From NCBI RefSeq assembly GCF_036324505.1, contig NC_086354.1, positions 4,880,217 to 4,944,216 of the forward strand: DNA of 64,000 nucleotides. The letters run 5' to 3'. The stretch is from Eleginops maclovinus (taxonomy: Eukaryota > Chordata > Actinopteri > Perciformes > Eleginopidae). Within the stretch, counting starts at the first letter, position 1. Each line of letters begins with the position of its first letter. The notes below the pieces were generated by a model. That model saw nothing but the letters and a program-made list of their open reading frames with translations. It had not been told where the DNA came from and made no database searches. The translations under genes and the position numbers were made by a program. This document shows, piece by piece, positions 24,601 to 37,023 of this stretch.

Positions 24601-27600
24601 TTGGATTGCGATTTGGGTGAAATAATGTTGTCATCGCATCAACTTCCTGTAATCCACAATTCGGTAAGACAGTAAAAACATGTTTTCTTGTTGTAGGAAT
24701 CTTCCCCTGGCCATTGGCATCTCCATGCCCATAGTGACCATCATCTACCTGCTGACCAACGTGGCGTACTACGTGGTTCTGGATATGCCGTCTCTGCTGG
24801 CCAGTGACGCTGTCGCTGTGGTAAGACACAAACAGTATCCTGGGAGGGATATTACACTCTGCTGCTAAATATAGTCTGTGTTGCACGCTGACTTCAGGAA
24901 CTGGAGTAAACCATGTTTATCTGACCCTACAGACGTTTGGGAATGCAGTCCTGGGGCCGTTCAGGTGGATCATCCCTGTTTCGGTGGCCATGTCCTGCTA
25001 CGGAGGACTCAACGCTTCTATCATCGCTGCCTCACGGTAAACAGGAAGAAATGAACAGAGACTGGCCAGGCCCGTATTGTGATGAATGTGTTGCCAACCA
25101 ATTTCGATCTTTGTTAACCATGCAGGTTGTTTTTCGTCGGAGCCAGAGAGGGCCACCTCCCCAACAGTCTGAGTCTGATCCACCTGGAGCGCTACACCCC
25201 CATACCTGCACTGCTCTTTAATGTAAGGAAAACTTGTGTTAAAGGTCCCCTGTTATGCAAAATGCACTTTTTGCTGTCTTTCATACATAAATATGTGTCC
25301 CCGATGTGTAAGGAGACTCAAGAAAAATACAACCCTCTCTCTTTTCCTCCTTACCCACATCTCTAAAAACGGGGGTACAAACGAGCTGATCCAGATTTGC
25401 TGCCGATATGACGTCATAACAGAAATGTGGACTGGCTTCACTTTGAACTCCTGGCAACGTCCCGCCCACGTGACACTTCCCAACCTATTGTCCCCCTTAT
25501 ACAATCTTGAGCTGAATCCCCTCCGCAGCACCTCTGTGTGTTCAGCAGGATGTAGGAGCAGGATTTATATAATACATATAATGTCTCTGTTCTAGAGGTA
25601 AACACTGAGAAGTTTTTTCAGAAATAATGCTGGATCTGGTTTGGAACATAATATAGAGTTTAATCACGGCAGCGTTTAGCTGAGTTTCTCTGTTAGAAAC
25701 TTCTCTCTACAGAGAGAGATCATGATGCTCCAAAGGGGCGTGGCCAGCTTCAGCTCAGCTCAAATTTAAAGCGACAGTCACAGAATCAGCACTTCAGGAA
25801 CAGGGCTGAAATAGAGGGGGATGAGGCATGCTGCAATGCGTGATCTGTTTGGTATTTTGAGCAAAACCCTTCACAGACACGTTTTGTACAGATATTGCCC
25901 TACAATATGTTGTTCAAATATAGTTTAATAGGAGAACTTTAAAGAAAAACGGACATCGGATGGCTCAAATGCATAATAAATATATGTATTCTTGTTCTGC
26001 AGGGGTTGATGGGACTGATCTTCCTGTGTGTGGAGGATGTGTTCCAGCTCATCAACTACTTCAGCTTCAGTTACTGGCTCTATGTGGGTCTGTCTGTGGC
26101 CGGCCTCATCTACCTGCGCATCACTCAGCCAGACAGATACAGGCCTGTGAAGGTACTGCTTTTCATTCTTCAGTTCATATACCATGCATACCGTACGTAG
26201 TGAATATGTACGTAGGAGTATTAGGGTTAGGGGTAAAAGTAAGCATTCAATGCATTTCAATAATAAACGCAAACTTTTAGTATAAGCGACAGTGCAAGTA
26301 GTTTGATTTATTCTCAAAAGTTTTAGGTTTTTTGTTAATATTTTAACGTCTATTGTCAGCATTTTGACTTTATCTTAAAATGGAGAAAAGAAAGAAAAGA
26401 AAAATATCTTCCCGCCATAAAATACGTATTTGTCGTTTTGTGTTATCCCTGGCCCTAATAATCTTCCATATAAAGGTGCATACATTTAAAATATGAAAAA
26501 CTGTGAGCTTTTCAAATATTGTGGTTTGAAGTGATCATTTCTGTGATCTTTTCACATTGAAGCTCTTATTTAAGACTTGCAGATACATCTAAAGTTACAT
26601 TAATAATCAAGATTTAAAGGTTTTAATGGGATTTAAAATGTGCGACACAAAGCAGAGGATATACAGCTATCAGAGGAGAGACTCCAGCATGCTAATGGCC
26701 TAAAGGGCTCTGAGGAAGCCTTGTATTTATTCCCTTCCCTGCACTTAGCTTTAAACAGGGCAAACCCAGTGACCTTTTTGTGTTAGACGAAAAATGAAAT
26801 ATGACTTAGCGCTGAGCGGATAGCTTAGAGGGTCTTTGAAACTCTGCCTACTCATATGAACATAACATGAAGCTCTGACGATAGTGTTTCCATAATTTAC
26901 TAACGGTTTTAATCATTATTCTGCATGTAAAACATAAAAAGATACTCGATGTCAGTTACCAAACCAAAAGTTATTTTTCTCTCCACAGTTGTCCTTATTC
27001 TTCCCCTTCGTCTACTGTCTGTGTAGCGTGTTCTTAGTCGTCGTCCCTCTGTACGGAGACACCATCAATTCTCTAATAGGAATAGGTATTGCTCTGACTG
27101 GGGTGCCTGTCTACTATCTGGCCATTTACCTTCCTGAGGAGAGGAGGCCCAAATTCATACACAAATTGAATGGTGAGTTTTAGCCTCAAATGGCCATGTA
27201 AAGAATGTAATATATTTGAAGGATGCAGGATGTCTGTTTTTGACTGTCCCGTGTTTGTTCAGCCATCTTCAAAGCATTGGAACAACGTGTCTCTGCTTTA
27301 AACAAAATTTCAAGTAAAAATTCCTCAGATACAGTAGATGCCATCTTGAGGTTTTGATTTGATCAGTTCCACACAACCTGCTCAAATTCAATACAACTAG
27401 CATGGCAACAGATGATTACCAATTGCTTTTTAGTTGCTATGTTAGCACCATGTTTGGCTAGAGAGAAACAACAACTAACTGTCCTAGCGCTATAAATACA
27501 TGTATCTTGAAATTCATACATGTTCTATTAGAAAGATGTGAGTCGTGTTTCATAAGCATGATTTATGTCTTAGATAGATAGAATAGATGGAATCAGAGGA

Positions 27601-28936
27601 TGAAACCCTCTAGGAGCAGTGGGGAGCTATTGTGCAGCGCCCGGGGAGCAATGGGGAGGGGGGATTGGAGGTGTCCGGTGCCTTGCTCAAGGACACCACA
27701 GCAGGGCCTAGGAGGTGAACTGGGACCTTCTGACACATTCCAGGTAACAAACACACACGATGGTCGTTAACCCTAGACTTACTGCCAGGAGAGCTATCCT
27801 ATCCTTTGCATACAAGTTAGATGCCTTCTTTCAAACATTTTGCGAGCATTTTGCCAATCGATGGTGACCATACTACATTCTCAATCAGTATGTACAGCAT
27901 ACTGACTTCTAAATACCCAAGTACAATACCATCAGCATACTGAAGTATACTCAATCCAGACTGCAGAAGTTGGTCTGAACACTCCAACAAGCTTCTTCAC
28001 ATCATTGGAAACTTTTTTTAAATTGTCCCACCAGCTATTATTTGTATAAACCGACAACATATTGGGTATCTTAATTGTTACTTTCTGGCCTGAAAATGTT
28101 TTAAAATCTCACATGACTGATTCCTGTTTCCCAAGGCACCCAGAGGCAATGCATTGTGGGAAAGTTAAGTGTGTCCAGTAATCTCACGCCAAATAATCAG
28201 AATTTGAGCTAAAACAAAAAAGTCGGTTGCAATTTTTAGGCAACCTTTGTCACCAGTGTATGATGGGATAATGCTGGATTGGTTGTAAAAGTGGATCAGT
28301 GATACAAAGAAGTACTCATTAGGTATTAATGCTTTCCAGTCCATTTACAAAACCATTTCCTTATATGAGATTATATTAACCAATTCTACATGCTACAGCT
28401 TAATCCATAAACAATCCTACATGCTTCATGCTACATGTTTATCATTACGCAATCGTATGCTAAATGCTACATATTTACAATAACAATCCTACATGCTTCA
28501 TGTTTATCATCGAAACCTAATGCTTCATGCTACATGTTTATCATTACGCAATCGTATGCTAAATGCTACATATTTACAATCAAACTATCCTACATGTTAC
28601 ATGTTTATCATTACTTAATTGTAGATGCTAGATGTGTATTATTGTTCAAGTCTACATGCTTTATGTTTATACATTATCCTTCATGCTACATGTTTGTTTT
28701 AATACAACCCTACATGCTATATCCCTTCGCCCATTTATCCCACATGATTTGTATCTTTCAAAGTACACTGTTAATCATCATTATCAGTCAGCTGTCACTG
28801 ACCTCTCCACACCTTCCCTCCTTCTCTCTTTCCTCCTGCAGACTTTGCCACCATAAACACCCAGAGGCTGCTCTACTGCTGCTTGACTGAATTTGACACT
28901 GAGACAGAAGTAACAGCAGACAGTAAAACGCAGTGA
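21631..28936 (+). CDS. slc7a6: y+LAT-type amino acid transporter light chain (SLC7A6/SLC7A7 family), 9 coding exons
   Basis: Plasma-membrane light chain that pairs with SLC3A2 (4F2hc) and exchanges cationic amino acids for neutral amino acids plus sodium. Coding exons: 21631-22150 (acceptor at 21625/21626), 23477-23602, 23680-23824, 24697-24820, 24933-25036, 25126-25222, 26003-26152, 26989-27172, 28842-28936. All introns are GT-AG with matching phases, giving 514 aa (human SLC7A6 515, SLC7A7 511). Visible: GSGIF substrate motif (59-63) in TM1, SGASYAYI, Cys158 in FYPTC at the position that links to the heavy chain, [24 protein letters not shown]-like YGGLNASI, and about 12 hydrophobic segments. 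The C-terminal part ([17 protein letters not shown] near the end) is closer to my memory of SLC7A6 than SLC7A7, but paralogue choice needs a tree. A 704-bp TTAA MITE sits in the intron after exon 6. Confidence 0.9.
24360..24482 (+). mobile_element. LINE/SINE 3' tail in y+LAT intron 3
   Basis: Contains 'tctgtaaagtgtctttgag' and 'gaaaagcgtcaaaatgtatta' followed by an (ATT)n run, a standard 3' tail of fish retroposons on the plus strand. It is short and 5'-truncated. Confidence 0.55.
25239..25942. mobile_element. TTAA-flanked non-autonomous DNA transposon in y+LAT intron 6
   Basis: A 704-bp segment bounded by TTAA (25239-25242 and 25939-25942) with imperfect inverted termini AGGTCCCCTGTTA and, reversed, AGTTCTCCTATTA. 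Apart from 17 bp on its left and 60 bp on its right it fills the intron between exons at 25222 and 26003. There is no transposase-like ORF. The TTAA target duplication is characteristic of piggyBac-like elements; the superfamily is inferred from the ends only. Confidence 0.7.
27555..27735. repeat. Fish dispersed repeat with 'cttgctcaagg' motif
   Basis: Contains 'gcagcgcccggggagcaatgg' and 'tgccttgctcaaggacacc', wording that recurs at 29690-29720 and 29880-29930 in this window. It is a common teleost interspersed repeat fragment, non-coding, in the last y+LAT intron. Confidence 0.6.
28380..28740 (+). repeat. Degenerate minisatellite in the last y+LAT intron
   Basis: Repeated 'ctacatgct', 'catgctacatgtttatcatta' and 'aatgctacatatttacaat' blocks. 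A longer unit of about 94 bp (28427-28490 and 28520-28584) repeats nearly exactly: 'cttcatgctacatgtttatc' then 'attacgcaatcgtatgctaa'. The 151-codon ORF across it comes from the repeat and is not a gene. It ends about 100 bp before the final coding exon. Confidence 0.75.
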
Positions 28937-29604
28937 GCTGCAGACACACATCGCTCAGCAGCCGGCTATCTGCAGGGCGCCTCCGTCCTGTCCATGTGTT
29001 TACGTTCATTGCTCCCTGAACACAGAACAGCGAGGCCTTGCATGGGCAGAGTGGTGAGGCGCAGGCCCGCTACATTTGAGAGGATTACTTCTCCCAGATC
29101 AAGTTAAAGAAATGCCTGACATCTAAAATGACTCACTAGGAAGGAGCAGGAATTGCAAATTATTGTTTCCTTCTGAGATCAAAGAACCTCTGCTCGAGAA
29201 GATGATGCAATTATGGAACAAATATGGAGCTCACATTTTTATTGGAGGACTTGCTGTGGTATTATTATTATTATTTTTCTTGAAATGGCTCATTGCTGTA
29301 TAATGAATACAATACTTAATCACCCTGACTGTATTTCTGTTAAGAATTCATTTTAATTAGGCTTCCAAATGTTACAACACATAACCAACAGACATTACAC
29401 ATTACATATTTAAGAGCCGGCAAACCCTTCCTGTACCTGGGTTGTACACTTACAACCTCTCTCATTAGCAGGCTGGATGTCTCCATAAGGGGGAACTGCT
29501 TCATCATTGTCAGACTGTAACTGCAGGGCCAGTTGTCAAATGATAATGGACCAATATGTGTGGTACCATTTCAAGATGGACATGACTTTGTGTTCAGATG
29601 TATT

Positions 29605-29960
29605 AGAAGAAGAAGATATACTTTATTAACCCCCAACGGGGAAAATTCACTCACATGATTGATATACTTCAACACATGCAGGACAGGAGAGAGTTTAGTG
29701 CCTTGCTCAAGGGCACCTCAGAAGTGCCGGGGTAAAAAGACACCTCTCAGGTACCATTCCCCAATCTGTATTTGGTCCAATCCGGAAGCGAGACCCTTCA
29801 GTTCAAAGTACAAGACCCTAGAGACTGAACTACGTTGCATTTGACCCATCCTAGTGTTAGGAGTAGTGGGCTGCCATTATGTACAGCGCCCAGCGAGCAG
29901 TGTAGGGAATGGTGCCCTGCTCAGGGACACTTGGTCTTTCTGGGACCAAGTACTACCAAG
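29605..29960. repeat. Fish dispersed repeat fragments downstream of the y+LAT gene
   Basis: Starts with 'gatatactttattaacccccaacggggaaa' and includes 'ccttgctcaagggcacctcag' and 'gtacagcgcccagcgagcag'. It belongs to the same repeat type as 27555-27735. No coding exon is seen between 28937 and 31646 apart from such repeats. Confidence 0.6.
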
Positions 29961-30339
29961 GTGTCCTAATAATTCAATTTAAGTTAAAGGTCAAACTTTT
30001 CAAAAATTGCATCATTTTTTAAATGTTTAATATGATAAATGGTAATCAGAAAAAAACCTGTAAGCGCAGAGTTGAGCAGATTCAGTAATATTTACTCTTT
30101 AAACTTGAAAGACTTTTAGAATCCAGAAGCTGTAATTCTCTGCATCTGCTCAACAAGGCATCACGTTGCAATAATCATGCATGATTTAAACCTACTGCAC
30201 TGCAGGGTTTTGTTCTCCTAACTGTAAGGCATGTAGGTCTCAAGTGTTTTTCTTATCAGTCTTAAAACACTCCGTTTTTGTGTCACTTTGATTGTAATGT
30301 TTTTCAGCCTCATACTTGAATTTTTGGTTTGACTAAAAG

Positions 30340-30510
30340 AGGTTTGCATGCTTTAATGTTCAAAAAAGACAATATTCTTCTCATACTAGCTGTTCGAATA
30401 AACCTTTATTCACGCTCGGTCTGAAACGCTCCCTTTTAGCACTTGTGTCTTTAAGACCTTCTTAAAATGCCCGGTCTTCTCTGATTGGTTAGTGCTTCTT
30501 GGGGCCCCAT
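30340..30510 (+). repeat. Diverged copy of the 'ctttaatgttcaaaaag' family
   Basis: Shares 'catgctttaatgttcaaaaa', 'cttctcatact' and 'tctctgattggttag' in order with copies at 17910-18060 and 56380-56520. Termini not identified. Confidence 0.55.
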
Positions 30511-31646
30511 CACTGCCATATGTGTATATTTGTGACATTGCTAACTTACCAAAAACCTGACGGCTCATTTAAAGGAACTGTTACTGAATAAGAGCTGTGC
30601 ACTTCATTTTTGGATTTAACATTTTGGATACTTAAACGAAAATCTAACTTTAAATGTTTTCAGAGTCTATTGATGTCCTGTTTAGCTGTTCAATGAGAAT
30701 TGAAAGTCAACTGCAGCTTTAATTGTTTAAGTGCAATTTCTTAAAGTCACTATGCACTCACAGTTATTGGTCCTTTCTTTAAAGCTTTGCAATAAATACA
30801 TTCTCATTTTTATTCTGTCAACCAGACAGGGGTTTTGTTGTGTTTATTCAAATAATTGGTTGTTAAAGCCTGAACTTCATACAATACTAAACACTGTTCA
30901 GCAACACATGGTAAAACATCCTGCTACCGTCATTACTTTCATATAAACTAAACAACTAGTTTTAGACATTTACACTACAGTATTGACAATGGTGTGTATT
31001 CGTTTATGGTATGAACACAAATCTTAATAAGGTACATAGAAATACTTTAGAAAGATCCATTTTAAAGGAAGACACAACAGGTAAATAACTGTTAATCGAC
31101 ATACAGTTGGAATACAAATATTTGTTACCTCTTCTCATTAAATGATTGTGAACATGTGAATTATTCTTGATAGATAAAGTGTATATCCTCTCAAAACGTT
31201 ATTGATCGATCTCTTCCAAACATATCACAGTGAATATTAAATAAGAACAAAAAGAGCAACGTGTCTGAAAACAAAATGATTCTAACTTTATGGGCAACAG
31301 TGTATATTCATTTTTTTTAAAAGCCTGCCCAGCTGACTGCTTACATTAAGACAATTATTTTTTATTTAAAGTTTAGTAAAATGGTACATTTACATAAGCT
31401 GATCAGGCATTATCTAATGTTAACTTTTGCTGGACTTAGCAGTACTTTGCAAAGCTGCAAATAGACAAAGGTTAATAAAATAAAAACCTAAATGCGTATT
31501 TGGGTCATCTTCTGTTGTATAAAATAAAATTAGCTCAGCTCTCAAAGTTGAACATTTCATGAAAAAAACTATGTTGTGTCTCACCTTAAGATCTGGTTTT
31601 GTCTGAAGTCTAACAACTATTCCACACATGATGTCATTTGGAGTGA

Positions 31647-34600
31647 CTAAGATAAGCTGCAGTTAGCGGCCTCGAACCCGGGGCAGATCCATTTGTTGGT
31701 GAACTGTTTGTATCCCTCAGCGCTGGTCAGGTCGCTGCCTGAACAGAGGACACATCACATGTCAGCAAACACTGATGGAGAGGAAGCAGAAATATACTGA
31801 ATGACGTTCAATAATACAATACATACCATTCATCAGGTTCTGCAGGCTGCAGTAGTTGGTGCTATCCTCATTTTTGGAGAAGTCAGACACAGCGTCTCCC
31901 TGCACCACATCAGGATATTAGAGAGGAAAATCATAACAGAAGCTAAACCAATTTCACACGTTCAGTAGCTTTAATTCACATAATTTCTTCACAATCAAAC
32001 GGATATTATCTAACTGATGTCTCATCAAAGCCATGAGATAATTGAAATGAGTACAATATCTTAACCTAAACTTTGACATTATTTGTTTCCAGCTTTTCGT
32101 CTTGAAGTATCATTTATTTAAAGTCACTGTTCACACTCACAAACATTTTACATTTTCTTTACAGTTTGCCACAAAGTTAAAATAAACCTATCTGTGTTAG
32201 ATCTGAGGGGATAAAGGTGCCGTATTTACTGCATTTTGGTTTGGAGAGTTATGTAAAAATGGATAGACCTACATGATCTCAATGTTATCAATCAATCAAA
32301 ATGTTTTAAACAATATTACTCACACATTTCCTGCAAACATGGTTATTGAATGGAAACCCCTTGCCAAAGATTTAAATGTGCACATCACACAATTTACATC
32401 ATGTTGTTGGATTACCATTATAATATACATATATATATCTTTACAGCTTTTTTAACTCTGTCAACCAGACTGGATTGTTGTATTTATTCAATTCATTTAT
32501 TTGTTTTATTATTGTTCATACAGCATCAAACACTGTTAAGCAACAGCTGGTAAAACCTACTGCAAATATCATTGCATTCCTGTAAAATTATAACAACTAG
32601 ATTCAGAAACCACAATTATAGTATCGTGATAACACAAATCTTGATTATGTGCAAAGAAAACAAAGATACATTTTGAATGAAGAGGCACTTTTATGTTTCT
32701 ACCATTAACTCAAAAGTTTCTCATGATGAAATCTGGTGAACTAAACATGTGGTCTTGTACAAATTTGATCTTAGGAGGATCAGGAAGTAGCTTTCAGTCG
32801 AACATAGTTTAAGTTTCACATGAGCGACATTAGCCTGTTTGATTTAGAAAAAAGGGAACCTACTGTCAGTTTGCAGACCATGGACTGCTCCAGGAGGAAC
32901 TGGAGGTCGGTGACCTTCTTTGTGTCTGGAGACGTGTGCGTGGCTTTCACCAGGTAAGGAGCTGTGGACACAAGCTGCACAGCATTTCACATTCAGGAAG
33001 GTCAGAGACGTTTCCTACACGATCATAATGCTTAATAATCATCCACAACAAGGTCATTTTACACAGTTATAAATGTTTGTTAATGTGCATCATTTGTCAT
33101 CAATTACAACTCCTCCTATGAAGACATTAATCATTACAAGTGTGATTATGCCCACTGAGCAGTAATATACATATATACAACTGCGGAAAAACCACTCAAA
33201 AATGTACTTAAATCTCTATCTCTACATGTATGGCATCAATTCCTGTGTCTGTTGAATTTCAACACAGAGAAAAAATGTCAGTAGTTTATAGAATACGATA
33301 AAAAAATGTTTTTAAAATGAACTCAAAGAAATACAAATAATAAAACAAGAGAAAATGATAATGCTGGTCTCTTATTTTTTTCCGCGGCTGTTTATATATA
33401 TATACATAAAAAAACAATTGAATCTTCAACTACAACCATCAAATGTTAATCCTACTTATTAATGCTACATAGTTGTGTTACTTAAATTGTTAACCTGAGA
33501 TGAGGTGTTTTAATCTTTTGAATCTCTTTAAAGTATGCACATTTAGATTCATGCTTCATTGAGAAAAGTCTATAATATTTACATTTGCTGGCTTCCTGTA
33601 GTCTGACTTTAGTTTGAATGAATGCTAAAAATGTGGATTATTTTTTACAGAAATAGCACATTTATAATACCTAATTCTTAAGTTGACTGATGTGTTTCTG
33701 ACCTCGTATGAGCACTTTTCTCCTTCATACTGACAGCTTTGCCCAATCTGCCAGGCTTTGATCTGGTTCACCAGCTTTTCAGTCACATTCCCGCACGAGA
33801 TGCCAAACATCCTGCAGGGCAGAGCAGTGGGCATGAGTTTGGTCCTGGTATACTTATTTAAGGGTTTTCAGAGCATCAGAAAATGCAATAAAATATTAAA
33901 TGAATATCCTTTTGAACTTCATTTTTTGAACAAACATGTTTAAGGTCCTGTGGTCTCCCCATGTCCATGATAAAATGTGTGAGGAATATGGCTGCACAGT
34001 GCTTTGAATTCATAAGTACCTTGTCCAACATGCATTTGACCCTTTTACTCAGCGGGTTTCACGCAACCCAAAAACCATCATAAAGCTTTTTCTGTCCAGC
34101 TGGTCACATGTTGCAGAATTTATTCTGTGGCACTAACAGCTGCAGCGTGAACAAATTACTGATCAAGGGGCCAAAAGTACCAGGGGCCTGTATGGTATTC
34201 CCCTACAAAATGTCCCTCACAGAGACATGTACCAACTACAGAGAGTCTCATAATAACCACAAAAAAAATAAAAATACAAAGAGACACAAAGATGGCTGTA
34301 AAACGGGGCTCAACAAAAACAAATCGATTTTAAAATGGCCAAAGCCACTGCAAAAAGGGAAGAGAAACACAGGCCAGGAAAACCTGCAAAAAGACCAAAA
34401 CAATTATAGTCACACACAAACTATAAGAGACACAAACATCAGAGACACCAAATACATTATTACAAAAAGACTAAAAATAACCTCAAAGCAACACAAAATC
34501 ACAATGAAACACACACTGACTATAAATAAATACAAAGACACAAAACTACTTCAAAAAGAGACAAAATGACTCAAAAGAATATCAAAACAACTACAAAGAA

Positions 34601-35139
34601 ACACTAAAGAACTTTGAGGACACACACATTTCTCAAAAGAGAATATACTTCAAAAAAATCAAAACAGTGACAAGAGATAAGAAACAACTACAAAGAGATA
34701 GAAAAAACTACAGAGACTAAAGAACTTTGAAGAGACACAAAATGACTCAAAAGAGAATCTAAACAACTTCGAAGAAAGTCAAAACAAATACAAAGAGTCA
34801 CAGAATTACCACAATGTTACAGAAAACAAAACCATTAAAAAGGCTTAATATAAGTCTGTGTGTCTTGTATAGAGATGGGGCATTTTGCATGTATGTGGTC
34901 TGGGCATCAAAGTGAATTGATAAAATCACAATACATTCACTCACTCTGAGGCCCTGAATGCACCCACAGAAAACTCATAAAGATTGAAATTCCACACCGG
35001 TTAATCTCATCCATAAACACAGTACTGAAACATGAAATCTACATTACCACTTGACTTTGCAGTTACTGTCTGCCAGGGAGATAGAGAGCGTGGCCCCCAG
35101 GAGCAGAGCCGAGGCTACAAACAGGAATCTCAGGTCCAT
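31647..35139 (-). CDS. Small secreted cysteine-rich protein of unknown function, 5 exons
   Basis: Exons in coding order: 35139-35048, 33811-33703, 32974-32864, 31899-31827, 31738-31647. All are GT-AG and phases close exactly to 158 aa ending in TAG. Residues 1-24 form a signal peptide (MDLRFLFV... hydrophobic core, likely cleavage near SLA/DS). The mature part has 8 cysteines (SNC, ISC, QSC, EKC, MVC, NYC, WIC, ANC), N-glycosylation sequons NVT, NGS and NCS, and no membrane segment. Motifs: KVKWMFGISCGNVTEKL, VKATHTSPDTKK, STNYCSLQNLM, NKWICPGF. These fit a group of uncharacterised secreted fish proteins as I remember them, but I can give no function. A TATAAG box lies 60 bp upstream of the ATG. 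One arm of the 266-bp inverted repeat sits in intron 3 and a MITE in intron 2. Confidence 0.85.
32171..32436 (+). repeat. Left arm of a near-identical 266-bp inverted repeat
   Basis: From 'caaagttaaaataaacc' to 'attaccattataatatacata'. The reverse complement is at 39481-39746 and I saw no mismatch over the shared part; an open frame of about 55 codons is identical in both. This arm lies in intron 3 of the 158-aa secreted protein gene. Confidence 0.9.
33178..33398. mobile_element. MITE with 'ctgcggaaaaa' termini
   Basis: Inverted ends 'acaactgcggaaaaa' (33178) and 'tttttttccgcggctgt' (33378-33394), flanked by TA-rich sequence. The interior matches 13838-14055. It is non-coding and lies in intron 2 of the 158-aa secreted protein gene. 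TA flanks suggest a Tc1/mariner-type MITE. Confidence 0.7.
34240..34830 (+). repeat. Degenerate 'acaactacaaagagacacaaaa' minisatellite
   Basis: Hundreds of bases made of variants of 'caactacaaagagacacaaa' and 'atgactcaaaagagaat'. The 153-codon Lys/Asn/Thr-rich ORF at 34108-34569 is a product of this composition. A similar array on the other strand is at 49120-49350. It lies in intron 1 of the 158-aa secreted protein gene. Confidence 0.8.
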
Positions 35140-35198
35140 GGTGAAGGCAGGTATATCTCCACGTCTTCTCAATGTGTCGCCCCGATCTGCCCAAGGGC

Positions 35199-35204
35199 TT
35201 ATAG
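35199..35204 (-). promoter_or_regulatory. TATA box of the 158-aa secreted protein gene
   Basis: On the minus strand CTCTATAAGCCC is 60-65 bp before the ATG. With a start about 30 bp downstream the leader would be about 30 nt, a normal arrangement for a strongly expressed secreted-protein gene. No competing acceptor with a good pyrimidine tract lies between it and the ATG. Confidence 0.5.
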
Positions 35205-36580
35205 AGCGGCACACAGATCATGTGGAAAACTGGAGACGACAGTATCATTGATTATCACGGCCCCACGGCATGGGAGTGAAGAGATCAGCACAGCAGAAGT
35301 AACACACAGAGTCATCTGTATTTACAACAATTAGACTCGCTCACTGTGGATTGTGCTGTCAGTTAAAATACGGTTGAATAAAGAGTTCGATTGATTGCTC
35401 CTGAAACTATTTTATGTGCTTGGTTTGGTGTGCATGCAGATAGTTTGGATATTATTTTCAGATGTTTTGAGATATTTGTCTCTGCAATTACTGCTGCCTC
35501 CTCAATCACATGAATGGAACGCTAATGGAGTTTTTTATGTGGTGCACACAGCTTTGAAATACCAGATAAAACAATTTTAAAAAAGTAACATTTGTTATTT
35601 CAAACAACTACTCTCCACAGAGCAAAGTGTGAACAGTTTTGATAAAAGATGAATGCTAATGCTAAATGCTATGCCACATTTATTCATTTAAATAAACGGT
35701 TATTTGTACATAAAGACAGAATGAAAGAAAAATATCTAATTGTCAAATGTTCTAATTGTTATTTGGTACCGCCTTCCTATTCATGACCTAGATTCCTATC
35801 CATCACCAAACGTAATTCCCGCACTGGAACAACTGTCCTAATCAGTGATAGTGATCAGTGGAAGGAACAAGAAATCAACAGTCTTCAGAGTCTGCAGGAA
35901 ACAGGGCCTCTTCTCTGCATGCACATGCCTGTTTCCAGATAAATGTGTTCATGGATTTAGAACATTTTGAAAATGCATGACGATGTTACTGCATCCAGAT
36001 GAATGGAATCTGAGGAGCTGCAGTTAAACCTGGGAGTAAGAGTTTTTGGGCTGGAGGGTTTAACCTTTATTCATCCAGGTCCTTTGAGATGAAATCTGCA
36101 TTCACATGATAAGGCCTCTGCTCACTGTGTAGTTGGGTGCTGAGCCAAAAACAGCCAGTGAAGTGTCTACGGTTTCCTGCCTTTTCTTTTTATTGTGGTG
36201 CCATATTGATGCAGGACATTTCCTAATAAGGTTTCATCATTTGGAATTTTCCTGTAGATAAAAATAACATATTAGTCTTTCAAAACATATAAGAGTGTCT
36301 TCATCCTAGAATTGAGTTATTTATCAAGTTTTATGAAATATTCTGCTAAACATATGTTTACATTAATTAATACAACACAAGGTATTATCATTTTTACATT
36401 TTCTTGAATCAAACAATTTAATCATTTTAATAATACAAAATAAATAAATATCAATAATTTAGCATGACACAACTTAGAACCTTTAGACTCCCATTTTTAA
36501 ATGCCTTAATAATGACATTTATTTCTCAAAATGAAACCAAATAGAACTGAAGTTTAAGTAACAGGGTAACTTTATTCCTT
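35205..36580. other. Intergenic stretch with no recognised feature
   Basis: AT-rich sequence with short unsupported ORFs only. I see no exon-like segment with matching splice sites, no terminal repeats and no RNA gene. Confidence 0.4.
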
Positions 36581-36585
36581 ATATC

Positions 36586-37023
36586 AGAGGTGTTCAAACT
36601 TTTTTCACTGAGGGCCACATAAAGAAAAACAAACGAAGGTCTGGGCCCCTCATCAGAGGTGAGGTATATTGCCAAATAAGTTAAGTTATAAGTTAGCTAA
36701 ATCAATCAAATATAGGTAAATTATTCTTTGTACTTACTACACACTCAAGCTTCTCAAGCTTGTAATGCAATTAAGTTATCAGGCTTTTTTCAACTAGCAT
36801 TTGTTAGAAAATGTTTTCAACTTTAATTGACTGAATTTATTTTCAAAGTTGGCTTATTCACACTACTGTGTAATATATGTGTACAAATATATTTAAGATG
36901 TACAGTATAAGAAAAGCACAAGTTTCCGGTGTGGGACATTTTCCATTATACTTTTAGAATATGCTGAGGGCTGATTCAAAATGGGTTGCAGTTGGCCCCA
37001 GGCTTTAGTTTGGACACGCCTGC
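36586..37023. mobile_element. hAT-like non-autonomous element
   Basis: Starts 'cagaggtgttcaaacttttttcac' and ends 'tagtttggacacgcctg', an inverted pair typical of fish hAT-derived repeats of the 'cagggGTGTcAAACtc' type; 'gagggccacat' and 'gttggccccaggc' are the usual inner landmarks. Flanks 'ccttatat' and 'ccttacag' agree only partly as an 8-bp duplication. Non-coding. Confidence 0.65.

Noticed and set aside
28435..28890. 151-codon ORF overlapping the last y+LAT exon
   Set aside because: Most of it is the 'ctacatgct' minisatellite and its frame conflicts with the real exon at 28842-28936.
34108..34569. 153-codon Lys/Asn/Thr-rich ORF
   Set aside because: It consists of a degenerate 'caactacaaagagacacaaa' tandem repeat with no signal peptide, domain or splice support; open only because of repeat composition.
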